A stretch of 64,000 nucleotides of DNA, from the NCBI GenBank assembly GCA_905250115.1, contig CAJNOI010000064.1:1-64000 (forward strand). The letters are read 5' to 3'. The stretch's first letter is position 1, and every line of letters begins with the position of its first letter. The notes under the pieces were generated by a model. That model was not told where the DNA came from. It did not search any database and was given only the letters and a program-made list of their open reading frames with translations. The position numbers and the translations under genes are program-made. Source of the stretch: Adineta steineri (lineage: Eukaryota > Rotifera > Eurotatoria > Adinetida > Adinetidae). Of this stretch, positions 1-14,379 are shown piece by piece.

Positions 1-1183
1 GTGAGTGTCTACATGAGGAAGTTGAGGTAAAGACATAGTATAGATGAGACGAGAATGAGAAGTACCGTGTTATATTGTAATCCATGAGCTAAATGCTGTG
101 CTCCAAGGGTGCCGACTTCATTAACTCCGAGAATTAGTGTGGTGAGTGTCTAGATGAAAAAGAGCAGGTAAGAATATGGTATACGCAAACAGAGAAAGAC
201 ATGTACTGTATTGTGTTGTAATGCATGAGTCAAATGTTGTACTTCAACATCTCCGATTTCATTATTAAGGAGATGTAGTGTAGTGAGTATCTAAAGGAAA
301 ATGCGACTGTTAAAACATGGCATAGTTAAACAGAGAAAGATAAGTACTGTATTGTATTGTAAGGCATCAGCCAAATGTTGTGCTTCAACACTTCCGATTT
401 GTTTACCTCCGATATATAGTGTGGTGAGTGTCTAGATGAAAATTTGAAATTCTTCGAGAAATATTTCTTTAGATGAAATCGGTTTCGAAGCAATTATTTG
501 GGAGAAAAAATTGCTTTAAAAGTAGTACTCCTTGGAGAAATATGTTCTACTTTAATGGTATAAGAATGTGGATTAATCTTCGCTTCATCTACATACACCG
601 TATAGCGATTGTTAGAGACATCTTTCAAGGAAATATCTACCACGTTATGTACAACAAAATAAACTGTAGTTTAAAAACTGCTAATTCCTTTCGAAACTTG
701 ATTTTTATTATCGAATTGATATTTTAAAAAAAGTATTTGCATGCGAATAAAAAGCAAATAACAATATTTTGTTTCTTTTCTTTGCGTTCTTATTCGAATA
801 TTGTATGTTTATAACGTCATACCTAGTTTGAAACGTGGAACATGTAGATGAAATTGAATAAAAATAAAAAAACGGAAATTATTTTCATATTATTATAATA
901 AAAAAAATGAATTTTTAGGGAGAGATTGGTAACTGATAACTTTGCTCAAGTGACACATAGGTGACTCATTTATATTCTATTGAAGCTAGTCTAGTTGCAT
1001 AGAGATTGTCATGATACAAAAAAATTTTACCTGATATCGATAATAACTGTCTAAGATGGTGTTGAATCGTTGACATACATTTCTCATTGAGCATATAATT
1101 GTCATATCCGATTGATGATCAAGAATTCGATACACAAGTTCTACTGGTAATGTAAGGAACGTGAGGACAGTTTGATTTGCCAT
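1..1183 (-). CDS. F-box protein with one-exon-per-repeat LRR array (left-truncated)
   Basis: Seen: the first exon (1031..1183, ATG at 1183) encodes a short F-box-like segment containing LPVELVYRILDHQSD and ends CAG before GT. Further along the minus strand, exons 348..431, 207..290, 66..149 and the start of another at 8..1 each encode a 28-residue ribonuclease-inhibitor-type LRR (TLTTLxLxxNxIGxxGAQHL). The internal exons are exactly 84 bp, phase 0, separated by 57-bp introns. Known: F-box proteins recruit substrates to SCF ubiquitin ligases through C-terminal repeats. Inference: the F-box exon (51 codons, phase 0) splices to the LRR exons; the 432..1030 stretch between them holds no repeat I recognise and may be a long intron or hide an exon. 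The gene continues beyond the window. It is a paralogue of the gene at 55808..57419, whose F-box exon is nearly identical. Confidence 0.75.
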
Positions 1184-1898
1184 TATAGATTGTTGATGAA
1201 ATGTGTGCTATATAGCCTTATATATTGCCCTCTATCGTATCATCAGGTTAGTGTATATTTGTTTTGTGTCGTAGATTTCATATGATGTTGCAATTACTTG
1301 TTGGAAGAAAAAAAAAGAAAAAGAATGACAGAACCGATATAACAACTGTGCAGAACCTTTTCATTAGGATTGTTTTAACGATTCAAAATGGTATATATAT
1401 ATATATGTCTATCGGAAATCTTTTTTATCGAGAAAACGACAATGAACACGTACATATAGCGTATCGAGATCTAGGAAAACATTCGTCATCTTGAAAATAG
1501 AGAAACTCATATCTTTGAAGTATTCAAATACATCTAAGAGCAATTAAGATAACTATAAATCAGTAATTGACGAGATGATAGTTCAACTACTTTTTTAACG
1601 TATTATCTAGAGTAGTGGTCATTTTCTAACGTCGTTTGTGGCAATTCTCATGTACCAATGTCCTTACTTGAAACAGCCAATTTGGGTTTATAAACCATTT
1701 GCTATGTTTAAAGGATCATCATGTTTTCGTTGTATTAGAAAAGCTTTGATTTTTATCTGTGTATGCTGATTATGTTAGATTGATATATAACGTATCTTCT
1801 ACCTTCGATATTATTTATTGTACAGTACACAATAATATAACAAATTCAAAATATCCTCTCATTTCGAATAGTAAAGTCAACATAGTTCATGTTCACTT
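1184..1898. other. intergenic, nothing recognised
   Basis: AT-rich spacer between two minus-strand F-box genes. It should contain the promoter of the left gene. No conserved reading frame, RNA gene or repeat was recognised. Confidence 0.5.
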
Positions 1899-2873
1899 TC
1901 ATCATAAATATTTTAAGTGTGAATCAATCGACACTCGATAAGATCGATTCTGGAACGAACATGGAATTTCCTTTATATAAGGTGAACGTCGTCGTTCAAA
2001 AGGCTTATCATGTTGTGGAAGGATAGTTTGACGTAAGTGAAAGTTTGTAAGTTGAGGTAATAATGGACTAATCGTTGTTCTTACCCATTGTTGTAAATGC
2101 TTAACAGGGTCACCAGGCTTTTCATCCAGAAAAGATAATCCATATATATGCATAGGTTCTAAATAAATGATAAGTTTTTTTACATTTGAACAATACCGAG
2201 TAAATAATAATGTAAGTTCGTCTTTTGATTTAAGATCAAGTACTCGAAGAGTTAAATTGGTGAGACAATGAATTCTATCATTTCTTTTCGCATATTTATT
2301 TATATTAACGCCAGGTTGAAGTGATTCACAAATAAAAACATGAAATGATATCAAATTTGGCATTCGATCAAGAAGATTATTAATAGTTAATATATTTTCG
2401 CAACTACCTATCCGTAAATATTCTAAATACACCTTTTTTTAATTTTAATTCACCCAAGGAAAAAATTTTTGTTTGAACTTCTCCAAGTTGTGCTTTATCG
2501 AAATTATGAAGAGGACATGAATTTACATATATATATTCAAGATTTTTTAATGAAAGAGTATTAAATATATACAGTAAAGAAGTTACTGATAAGTTTGAAA
2601 GTATTAAATTATAAACCGAAGAAAGACATGAAATTGAGGAAATATTTGTGTATCAGCTTTTGTATGTTGTTGAAGATTTACATAATGTGAATAAGTATCT
2701 ATAAGATGTTGTAAACGTTCATTCAACTTACCAAAAGCACAGGTAATATCATAATATGAAAGATAATCAAATAATTCGTATATAACTTCATTACTTAAAT
2801 CTTCGAAAACAGTGGGATTTTCAGTCTTATATTGGCGATAATTAACCTGTTGTTTTGATTTTTTACAACCCAT
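1899..2873 (-). CDS. F-box protein, reading frame broken twice but net frame kept
   Basis: Seen: the start at 2873 (MGCKKSKQQ) leads into an F-box at about residues 23-70 (FEDLSNEVIYELFDYLSYYD). The frame is lost near 2643 and a second frame carries on (LSSVYNLILSNLSVTSLL) until about 2434, where the first frame resumes as VYLEYLRIGSCEN and runs to the stop near 1900. The pattern fits one missing T in the T run near 2643 and one extra A in the A run near 2433-2439. The first and last segments are in the same frame, so full length would be about 323 aa with an LRR-like hydrophobic C-terminal half. Known: such proteins are SCF ubiquitin-ligase adaptors. Inference: the breaks are either homopolymer errors in the assembly or early decay of the gene. 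It lies between two other F-box genes on the same strand. Confidence 0.65.
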
Positions 2874-2983
2874 GTGAATAAAATTCTATTCAGTTACATT
2901 ATGATTTGTTTTTTTTCCTATGATTCATAGGTTATAGTCGAAATTATCTATACTAAATTTTATTAAAATAATTTTTTTATTCT

Positions 2984-5006
2984 TTAATTAAATTTCAATT
3001 CATTATAAAAACTCAAAGCACTAACAATGCTTGTTTGATACATAGTTGTTGTTCGTACAACACCACATCGTTCAGCTCGTTCAAAATTTGCTTTTACTCC
3101 TTCATAATAGGGTCCATCCGAAAGAACAAATGATGATAAATATATACATCGTATTCTATCAATATAATAAATCAAAAAGAATTAATAATAAAATTAAAAA
3201 TAATTCTCTACCTAAGATGATCAATAAATTTTGATGAATTTTCATTTAAACGAAGTGTTTCTGGATCCCATTGAATTTCGAGACGTCTTAATTGAGGACA
3301 ATTCACAGCACATGCTTCAAGTATTTGATCAATATGAATACGACGTGTTATTTGCTTAAACCAACTATGTGATGTACCAATAACAAGTATTCTATACATA
3401 CATATATAAAAATAATTTTAAATAAAATATAAGAATAATTCATTACTTGATTCGATGAAGATATCGAATACAATCACTCCAAAATTGTTCTGTTATACCA
3501 ATATGACCTGTATAACTTAATGCTTCTAATTGATAAGATACATTAGTAAATGATGTTAATAATCGATAAACAGTTTCAATATTTAAATTTACTGTATTAC
3601 TAAAATCAAGTGCTCGACATCCATTTAATACACCACGAGTCATTAATAAATTTAAAACCTAAAAATATAAAAAAATGTATCCTACGAAAATAATAAACAA
3701 TTGTTATTCTAACTTCATCTGTAAAACCATCACAATAAGGAACAGCTAGATAATTTAATTTCGATATCATTGAAAAAAAATATAAAAAAGCTTGTTCATT
3801 TAAATCAGTTGATGATAAATCTAATTCAGAAATTTGTGTTGTAGACCAATTAACAGCCATTATTGGTTCACTTTGAATACCTGAAAATATAGATAAATCA
3901 TTATGATATATTTATCTAATAACTCAACAAGAAGACATCAATTAATCTTTCTTTTTCCTTTATACTAATCTCCTATCATAACAACTGACGGATGTTATAT
4001 ACCCGTATTTTGTAATAATAAACATTTTAATTTTCGACATCGATTCATAAGATTTTTAAAACTTGTACCAGTTACTTGTGTACAAAAATTTAATGCAAGA
4101 CATTCAAGATGTATACAACCAGATGCAATTGCTTCAACATGATTATCATCAATAAAACCAACACCATATAAATTAATTGTATGTAAATTTGGTGCATTTG
4201 CTTTGATTTTACTTATATTTATTGTTTCATAATTATCTGTTTCTTCTGGTGATGATGTTGATATTAATGAAGATTTTTCAAGTGTACCAATTATATGTAA
4301 AGTACGTAATGATGATAAGAAACTATAGATACGTCGCATAAAACCTTCGAGAAAAATAACTTCGGATAAACAAATACATAATCGTTTAAGATTACATGGA
4401 AATTCATTTAAATCACTAAAATCATGTAATTGCATAGCTGATGAAAAATCAAGTGTTAAATATTCTAAATTTGGACAACGTATTGCTAATTCACGTAGAA
4501 CTTCTATCGTAATTAATTCGATAGGTAGATCAATATAAATAAGTGATGAATTAAAACGTGTCGCAATTGCATGAATAAATAAATCTAAACGACGAACATG
4601 AACAGCACCAGTATAACCATTACTAGAATCCGGACGTAAAAAAAGACGTCGCCATAAATGTGAATGATGAGAAACGAGAAGATGCCATCGATGACATACA
4701 CGTGTACAACGTATAAGATCAAGTGGTGTTAAATAAGAAAATACTGCAAGAAGAATATTATCAGGTAGAAAACGAAGAGAATTTAACTATAGAGATAGAA
4801 TCTTTTCTAGCATGTTTTTATTTTTATCAATGACAACTTACTCGACTTGAACGACGTCGGTGTGGATCAATTAGCGGTAGATTATTTACTTCATTTATAT
4901 GTAAATCATGCTCATCATTAATTGATGTTGTCGTAATACTTACACGACTTGGTCGATGAGAATTATTTCCTTGAGTAAAAATTGATAACGTTTGGCGGGT
5001 ATTCAT
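2984..5006 (-). CDS. F-box and leucine-rich-repeat protein, six exons
   Basis: Seen: exons 4842..5006, 4003..4786, 3714..3880, 3447..3658, 3212..3391 and 2984..3155 join in frame with GT/AG at every junction and give 559 aa. Exon 1 is a polar leader (MNTRQTLSIF) rich in His/Arg. Exon 2 opens with a good F-box (LRFLPDNILLAVFSYLTPLD, IRCTRVCHRWHLLV) and continues into LRRs of the cysteine-containing type (CPNLEYLTLDF; CIHLECLALNFCTQVTGTSF; CRKLKCLLLQNTGI), which run on through exons 3-5. The last exon ends ALSFYNELKFN. Known: FBXL proteins present substrates to SKP1-CUL1 ligases. Inference: an FBXL-type adaptor; I cannot assign a specific orthologue. Codon use and intron size match the neighbours, and the gene appears intact. 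Confidence 0.85.
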
Positions 5007-6892
5007 ATGTAACTATTAATAATACTTAAGTATGGTACTATCGGTTTGTTGTCAACTTATGGTTTGTTTCATTGTTTATTCTTTTTTTTTTCTTCTATTT
5101 CTACATTAGTTAAATATATCGACACTTTTTCTTTTTCTTAGTCTGTTATCAGCATCTGTCATCATAGATCGATACTATATACATCCAGTTAGATGCTGTT
5201 GTTTGACAGAAAACAATTGGTCCTGTTGAGAAATGAGAAAAAAAAAGAAGATAATAAAGAGAAAAAAAAGAAGCAAAGCCTACCAATACCATTTAATCGG
5301 AAGTAACAGGTGATAGCATAAATAAAAAGGTCATTCAAGTGACGAATTCTCTTATGTATAGAGAAAGAGAAAGAGAGAGAGATAAGATTTATTTTATATA
5401 TGATGATAATAACTAATACTTCTATTCATCAACATCATAAATCATTTTTCATTTGCTATAACTGAAGGTTCATTAAAAGAATAATACAAAAGAAAAATAT
5501 AGTCATAAACAGGTAGACTTGAGATATATATTTACTAAAAGAAAAAACTAAAAAAATACATATTACGTCAATATTTAACTAGTATAATAATTTCTATAGT
5601 CGAATACATCTAAAAATATCTCATTAACGTCTAAAACAACAGCTGAAGTTTCTACTTCTGATGGATCAATGTCTGGCATGCCACTCAAACTCCTAGCAAT
5701 AGTAGTATTTTTTGTTACACCGACATTTTAATGTTATATACAAGTCTTGCTTATGTCAACTATATAAATAGCGTCTGTCTTAGAAGAAATACATTAGGAA
5801 TTGATTTGTTACAGTTCTAATACCATTGCTATGAGGTGCTGCGTTTAGCATGACAGTCATATTGACTAATCTATTTTTTTTATAGATAATTATTAGTTCT
5901 ACTGACAAAATGAAGATACCTGTATATTATCAATGATTAGTATATCATTGATAATTCTCCTTCACGATCATCATGATTCCTACCAACCGTTATTTCATAA
6001 GTAGCATTTTTTTGTCCATAATCGTATATATTTATTTTCTTTATGGGCTACATATATATCATCGGAATTTCTTCATTTATAAAAATTCATATAGAATTCT
6101 TTAGTTATTGTTTTGTCAACATGAGAGCAAATAAAACTCAAATAAATGAATTATAATCAAAAGTATAATAGCATTTGAATGATAAATATATTTATGCATA
6201 TTTAATATGTGTTAATGTATAAATTATTTTTAAAAAACAGTTGTACTGATCTATCTTCACACTGAAATATATAATCAACGGATATTTTTATTACATGTGT
6301 TGTAAACAACTTCTGTGAATGAATAGAGTTATTTAAAAATAAGATTAGATATTAACACATGAGCATCAGTATGCAAAGAATATTTTAAAACAATTCGATA
6401 GACTATCTTTGAAAGATTAGTTAATAGGAAAAAATCAAGCTTTTTTTAGAGCAAAAATGATTCTAATTTTGAAGAAATCTTTATTTTAAAATGTTAGTAT
6501 ACAAATATTTCTTCCAGTTGCATAGTTTTAAAAAAACAGTACACTGTTTGTTAGAAACCTACAATTTAACTGATTAAAATGATGGAAAAAAGTAAATTGA
6601 ATATATTTGTATGATGAAGACAAAATATATATGCAAGTAATACTATTTAGTTTAATTTTACACAATTCATTGGAAGAATATGATATGAAGAAGATATGAT
6701 TAATTTAACTATCTTTGAAATAATGCTAAAACAAGTTCACCTTTCTAAATGACCAATATATTTTTTTGTATGTTATAGTATAAAGAGAGACAGAAGAAAT
6801 CGATGTGTATGTATATTATCGTCACGAATGAGCGATTTTGACTCATTCTTTACTATAAATATCGATCGTATGATCGATTGACAATAGAGTAG
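5007..6892. other. intergenic, AT-rich
   Basis: About 1.9 kb between divergent genes, so it should carry the promoters of both. It contains a purine-rich GAGA-like run near 5360-5385 and many short A/T runs. No coding exon or RNA gene was recognised. Confidence 0.5.
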
Positions 6893-6900
6893 TATAAAAT
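6893..6900 (+). promoter_or_regulatory. TATA box of the hydrophilic protein gene
   Basis: TATAAAAT lies 57 bp upstream of the ATG at 6950, a plausible core-promoter spacing. Just upstream is a near-palindromic stretch built on ATCGAT/GATCGAT (6861-6880). Confidence 0.5.
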
Positions 6901-6949
6901 TTCATCTCGACAGTTTGTTTTTACGTACCTTCAACTAACAAATATAATA

Positions 6950-7552
6950 ATGTCCGAAAAACACAAAGACGAATTCAAACCAAAAGCCGACAACGATATT
7001 CCTAAACCTCAATCGACAAATATGGCAAAGCAAGACGCGAACAAAAATGAAAATAAAAAAGAAGATGAACCTAGTCTCGACGAAATTGAAGAAGAACTGG
7101 ATGAACTTCGTCCAAAACCACCAACACCAGAAGCAAAACGTCGAATTGAAGAAGCAGAAAAAGAACACGATCGACAAGTGCACGAACAACATAATCATAA
7201 AGAATCTTCAACATCACTCAAAGTGAAAAGAAGTGATGAAGGTGAAGGTCATCATAACGATAATGAAATCACACCTGGAGAAGATGATCCAACTGTTAAT
7301 GATAATGTCAAATTTCCGGTACTAAATGATCACGGTGATATTGAATATAAATCGCAACAAGGCAGCGTCTTTAAAAGACATAAAAATGATAATTCGACAC
7401 ATGAAACTGAATCAACTGAAGAGAACAAGAAACCAGCTGAAAACAACGACAAAACACCTGAAGAGAATAAGAAACCAGTTGAACAAACTGAGAAATCAAC
7501 TGAAGGCAATAAGAAACCAGCTGAAAACAACGAGAAAGCAACTGAAGAATAA
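6950..7552 (+). CDS. hydrophilic, intrinsically disordered protein with 14-residue repeats
   Basis: Seen: a single-exon frame of 200 aa, extremely rich in Lys, Glu, Asn, Asp and His, with no Cys or Trp and no membrane segment. Residues 40-75 form an acidic helical stretch (SLDEIEEELDELRPKPPTPE). Residues 155-196 are three 14-residue tandem repeats of the form STEENKKPAENNDK. A TATA box sits 57 bp upstream. Known: proteins of this composition (LEA-like or hydrophilin-like) are often protective in desiccation-tolerant animals, and bdelloids survive drying. Residues 40-65 also resemble protein phosphatase 1 or chromatin regulators only in composition. Inference: a disordered soluble protein, possibly stress-protective; no LEA motif proper was recognised, so the function is unassigned. 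Confidence 0.75.
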   Translation: MSEKHKDEFKPKADNDIPKPQSTNMAKQDANKNENKKEDEPSLDEIEEELDELRPKPPTPEAKRRIEEAEKEHDRQVHEQHNHKESSTSLKVKRSDEGEGHHNDNEITPGEDDPTVNDNVKFPVLNDHGDIEYKSQQGSVFKRHKNDNSTHETESTEENKKPAENNDKTPEENKKPVEQTEKSTEGNKKPAENNEKATEE

Positions 7553-9964
7553 CTTATATATTCATATCTGTATTTTATACAAACTATTTCGATAATTATA
7601 ACTAATATGATTTGTTTGACAAAATATTATACTTGTTGTTCATTAACTAGTATATATACTAACTTTTTATTCTGTATAAAATACTCTATAGATCAAAGTG
7701 TTTACGTAGATATTCTAAAAATTACTTTAAAACTCCTATTAATTTTAAAATATTGTCAAGTTATAATAAGAAATAAAAATTTTTTAAGCTAGTCAATAAA
7801 CTAAGGTAGCATTGAAGCAATATTCCAATTACAATAATAATAAAATACTTAATATCATTTTGGACAGTATGAAAAAATAAGAATGATTCAAAAATATATT
7901 GACTCTACGGTGAAATAATACTATGATTACTCGTGTATTGATATTGAACTAATAGACTGTAAGATTTATTTCAAAAACTTATTGCTCTCTTTCCTGTTTT
8001 TATGCTGATCTGTTTACAAGTTATATTGAATTTAGTAGTTTGAAAATCAGTAGCCTCGAAAAAAAGCATCATTATACACTAATGATATTAACTGCTTCTG
8101 CATTTATATTGTTCTTATATATTTCTGCTCGATGATTGATAGATTAGAGTTTCTGATATTTATTAGAACTTATGAAACGTTGCCATTTGAAGAATGATCT
8201 TCATAAAATCTATTATAAATTTTAAACATTCATATTACATTTGATTGTTATAGGACTGAACAAACCATATTTATTATCTTATCGTTATTTTTTATTTTGA
8301 TAATTCATATTCGAGAATAATAAAAGATATTATAAATCAATTTATCCCATATAGACATAGTTCCTTGTTTGAATACTTACCAATTAATATGCTACTGAAC
8401 ATCCATATTTTAAATAACTAATTTTCTACAAAATATCATGTTATTCTATACGTATGTATAAATTGTACTTAGCTGTATATCGTATTTAAAGTTCTCTTTC
8501 AAGATATGTTATAAATACTCGACACCTCATTGTATTGTTCTCTCATATCGATTAAATTATAGATCACCTTTCATAACGTCTACATTGTGACGTGATACGT
8601 AATATATTAATGACATAGTAGTAATTCAACTGGTTAACAGAATCATTATTATATGAGAAAAAAGTTAGTAAATTTGACTATTATTTTTACTAAATGAATC
8701 TAATTCATCAATCATAATATGACATAAAAAAATTTCTCTTTTTCTGATAATAAAGATATGTTCAAATTTCATTCTTAGTAACATATACCATTATTTTCTT
8801 GTTACTAAATTAAAAGATTAAATATTTTTTTCACTATTAAATAACAGATTTTTATGTATATAAACAAAATTGTTGGTTACCAAACACGATGAATAGTTAC
8901 TTTATTCTCTTGTCACATTATAGCAATTTATATAATTCATGCCTTTTAAACTAATTAACTTATTTTAATATTTTTTATGGTATAATAAACCAGCATGGTT
9001 GCATTATCATTTTCTAAGAAGAAAATAACGATTAAATACTATCAAGAATAACTTGCCAAAGCTTGAGAATAGTTTTATTGTAAAAATACATTTTCTGTCC
9101 TTTTACACTTTAACTCAAATATAATCGTACAAGAAGCATTTTAGAAGTCATATCTTTAGTGAAATCAAAATGAATCTAACATTGATCATAGAATACATTA
9201 TTCCAAACGAGAAGAAAGTATATATCATCTCTTTCATATTGTATATTCAATTTATTGCATTAACAAAAAAAGGAATTCTGATTCTTATTCATAGCAATTC
9301 AATTCCTACATTTAATGTATTACTTAAAATCTACTTCATTATAAAAAATATTCTTTTTTTCTTCGATTGATTTCAAAAAATTATAGTAACTATGATGTAT
9401 AAAGTAAAAATTATAATGTAAACATTTTTTCAGCCCTTTTCTCTCTCCCTCTCTTAATTCTGTATGCACAAAGTTTGAATGAATTATCAAAAAGAAAGAA
9501 CAAACAACAACATATGAAACAGACAAATATTCAGTTTGAGTTGTCATGATGATCATTATTAGAAATAAAATCGTTACGTTTTTATATGATTCATTCTTAA
9601 ATTTCTTTTTTTTCAATCTACTTTTAAGTTCATCTAGCTTCTTTTTTTTCTCGTCTCACTCTCATCACCATCACCACTTCAAACTCGGTTGTCGATTCGT
9701 GGCAACGAAACAAACAAAACGGTCGTCGTTGTTGCTGTCTTCATCCCTACTGTATTGTATATTATTTGTTCATCGCCCGACGACGAATGTTAAAAGAAAA
9801 AAGAGCAAAAGCGAGAAAGAACGAAGAACAGCATATTATATGTTACCGTAGAAACATGCATGTCTGTTGGTTACCAGCAACACATCAAGTGCAAAAGTGT
9901 GTATGCAAAAATTAGAGAGAAAAAAGTGAGAAAGAGAGAGAGAGAATGAGAGAAACAATATTCC
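7553..9964. other. intergenic, AT-rich
   Basis: About 2.4 kb without a recognisable gene. The last 500 bases (9460-9964) have a different texture, with CT- and GA-rich runs and more CG dinucleotides than the rest, and probably belong to the beta-tubulin promoter region. Short open frames here look like chance. Confidence 0.5.
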
Positions 9965-9972
9965 TATATAAA
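9965..9972 (+). promoter_or_regulatory. TATA box of the beta-tubulin gene
   Basis: TATATAAA 101 bp upstream of the ATG at 10073, following a GA-rich run. Expected transcription start is near 9995, which gives a 5' leader of about 75-80 bases. Confidence 0.55.
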
Positions 9973-10072
9973 GCTCTGTGTCTGTTCGTTGAGAGTCGTT
10001 CGCCTCTCTCGTTTCTTCAACATCATTTCTTTTCATTACTCGTCGTTCTCGTCGTACTAAAAAACAACAAAT

Positions 10073-11891
<1,819 letters not shown>

Positions 11892-11898
11892 ATCAGCC

Positions 11899-11904
11899 AA
11901 TAAA
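11899..11904 (+). terminator. polyadenylation signal of beta-tubulin
   Basis: AATAAA begins 8 bases after the stop codon. The next 250 bases are T- and A-rich with further AATAAA-like sites. Confidence 0.45.
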
Positions 11905-12793
11905 CAAAAAAGAATAGACATTTTTTTTTATTCCATCATCGACTATGAAATTTTTCTTTTTTTTTCTATTATAAAAAAAATCCTTTGAATCTCTTTCTAT
12001 AATTTCTTTTTCTATACCATCATTAGTCTCGTCTTATTTTTATGTACAATGTCTGCTTATATCTTGTATTTGAAAAAGTGAAAGAACAACAATAATAGAA
12101 ACATCAGAGACAAAAAAAATAATAATATCCTAATTCTTTTTTTTTCGAAATAATAAAAAAATTGATCAAATGAGAATATAAAAGTAAACAATATTTTCTT
12201 CATGATAATTTTTAATGCACTTCAAGATTTTTGGAATCAAAGAATATTCATTGTATTGTTTCACTAATGAAAGATTAAAAATACTTAATCGATGTTTTAG
12301 ATTTTTTTGTTTATCTTTGTTAAAATGTTATTTCAAAATTCAATGGTTTCTTTTAGTTTTAAATTATATTTAAAAGAGGAATATTTTGTAAGACTATGTA
12401 AAGAAATAAAATGGTCGTTAAATACTTGAAACAATATTTGATCAATAATAACCATTGTTTGTATAGATACCATTATAAAATTTTTTTCAAAAGTTTGCTA
12501 ACCATTATTATGCGAAAGCTTTCTTGTATGTTTTAAATCAATTATTTTAATTCGACATCGAAGTTTCGTTTTGTATGACTACTGAAAATAGAATAGGTTA
12601 TGCAAAAAATATACTTGTTGGTATGAAATGAATGAAAAATAACATTATTGAGAAAATTTGTAATATTTTATATGGAACGTGGTTATTTTTATTTCGTAAT
12701 ATTATTAAACAAGGGAATTATCATGATCGAAAATTGTTTCGTTTTATAATTTTTATTTTAAAACTACATGAAGTATATAAAAAAAATATGATT
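11905..12793. other. intergenic between convergent genes
   Basis: AT-rich 3' flank shared by beta-tubulin (plus) and the secreted cysteine protein (minus). Nothing else recognised. Confidence 0.5.
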
Positions 12794-13453
12794 TTAATTT
12801 TCAATTTCAGTCTTAATAGAAAGTAATAATAATTCTTGATTAAGATCAGTTAATGCTTGTTTAGTTTTTATTATAACTTCTTCATAATTATTATCATTAT
12901 ATATTTCTCGAAGAATTTTATTAGTACATGTTGTGATCAATGTCGTGTTGGATGAACATAAAAATCCATGAATTTCTTCGTCATTACAAGATGTTTGCAT
13001 ATGACTTATTAAAATATTAAGTTCGGCAAAATATTTCATAAGAACACGTTTATATTGGATGATATTGAATTTATCTTGTTGTGTTATTGTTGGAGAAATT
13101 AATTGTTGTAATATTGGACAGGATTGTTTTGTTTCTTCTAATACAGTCTTGCTAATACATTTATTTAAAACTCGAGCATAACGATGTTTACTACGATATT
13201 CATTTACAATGGAAGAAACCATGGATGAAATAGCTTGAAAACGATTTTCATTTGTACAATATTTATCAATAAATTGACAGATTACTAATGGTCCTTTGGT
13301 TTGAAGTACAGCAGGTTTTAATGACCAAATATTTTCAGCCAATTGAGCTAATTCAATTGTATCGTTATCAATTGAGGATATTGGTTTAATTGAAACTCCA
13401 TTGATACTAACAATAAATATCATACAAAACAAAATAACAGGACCACGATACAT
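12794..13453 (-). CDS. small secreted cysteine protein, family member 1
   Basis: Seen: an intronless frame of 219 aa with a signal peptide (MYRGPVILFCMIFIVSINGV) and then a mostly helical, cysteine-bearing domain. It aligns along its length with the products at 60642..61307 and 62161..62820. Shared features are IELAxL near residue 35, PAV or PAE near 47, a C-x5-C pair near 60, a C near 98, the CNDEE/CDDEE motif near 156, C-x-SN, then TC and KQALxDxxQ close to the C-terminus, ending SIKxExxN. A TATA box lies about 50 bp upstream, as in the other two. No known domain was recognised. Inference: an extracellular protein of a lineage-specific family with several disulfides; function unknown. It lies about 47 kb from the tandem pair. 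Confidence 0.75.
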   Translation of the reverse strand: MYRGPVILFCMIFIVSINGVSIKPISSIDNDTIELAQLAENIWSLKPAVLQTKGPLVICQFIDKYCTNENRFQAISSMVSSIVNEYRSKHRYARVLNKCISKTVLEETKQSCPILQQLISPTITQQDKFNIIQYKRVLMKYFAELNILISHMQTSCNDEEIHGFLCSSNTTLITTCTNKILREIYNDNNYEEVIIKTKQALTDLNQELLLLSIKTEIEN

Positions 13454-13504
13454 TGTTTTTGATATATACGTTAGTTATCATTCTTGGAAGACAACAGTCG
13501 TGCA

Positions 13505-13510
13505 TTTATA
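13505..13510 (-). promoter_or_regulatory. TATA box of secreted cysteine gene 1
   Basis: On the minus strand ATATAAAT lies about 52 bp upstream of the ATG at 13453. The two paralogues have TATAAATA at almost the same distance (46-49 bp). Confidence 0.55.
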
Positions 13511-14379
13511 TTTCATTCATAGAATGTAGATTTTTAGGAGAACGTTTAATATTATACATTCCATGTGAATGATAAGGCAGAATATATTCCGTATAAAATT
13601 TTCCCCATCACAGTACATTGAAATAGTTCAAATTAAGAATAAACGTGTAAAAATGCAACATAGTATGAAATTGTCATCTGATTTTTTGTTTAAAATATAA
13701 ACAAATAATTTAGAAGATTCAGTTGAAAATCGTGATCGAGAATTCCTTGGTTACATGATCGATTTCGAAATATCCAATTACTCATAATGATATTCTCCGT
13801 CGTTTTAATAAACTATATATGGTAATTATGAAAAGTATCGACGTCATTTATATGGTTGAGTAAATTTTAAAAAATAAAAGTTAACAGTTGTTTAATTATT
13901 TATTAACAAATCTAAGCAATACAGTTATTTTTATTTGCTTGAACTGCGTAATTAAACAAAAATCATTTTTCAATATCTTATATTTACAGAATAAGCTTGC
14001 TGCAATCGATGGATTTAAAATCTATCAGAAGCTTAAATGATATAATTTGTATGAAAAGGAACAATATTTTCTTGTAGTATTATTTGAGAGATAGTCCAAA
14101 AAAGAAAGACTTGAGCTTCTTTCTTTTTCTTATTCTTCTTCGTCCTAGATATAAATATTCAAGTTATGTCTAACACATTACAAACAAAAGAATATTCATT
14201 ATATATTTGTCAACGGAAACTTTATTTCCTTTCTTTATCTCTTATTATTTTCCTTCAATCTACATCTTTATATAGTATTGTATTCGTAAAATCGATTAGT
14301 TTGATCAACAGGAAAAACAAATAATTTCGAACACATACAAAATATTCTTCTAGTCAAAAGAACATCATTTGTATTTACC
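13511..14379. other. intergenic between divergent genes
   Basis: Promoter-containing spacer between the secreted protein gene (minus) and the receptor gene (plus). AT-rich; no gene recognised. Confidence 0.45.

Noticed and set aside
473..727. 84-codon plus-strand frame
   Set aside because: Lies opposite the spacer of the F-box/LRR gene; atypical composition and no conserved counterpart at 56.9 kb on that strand.
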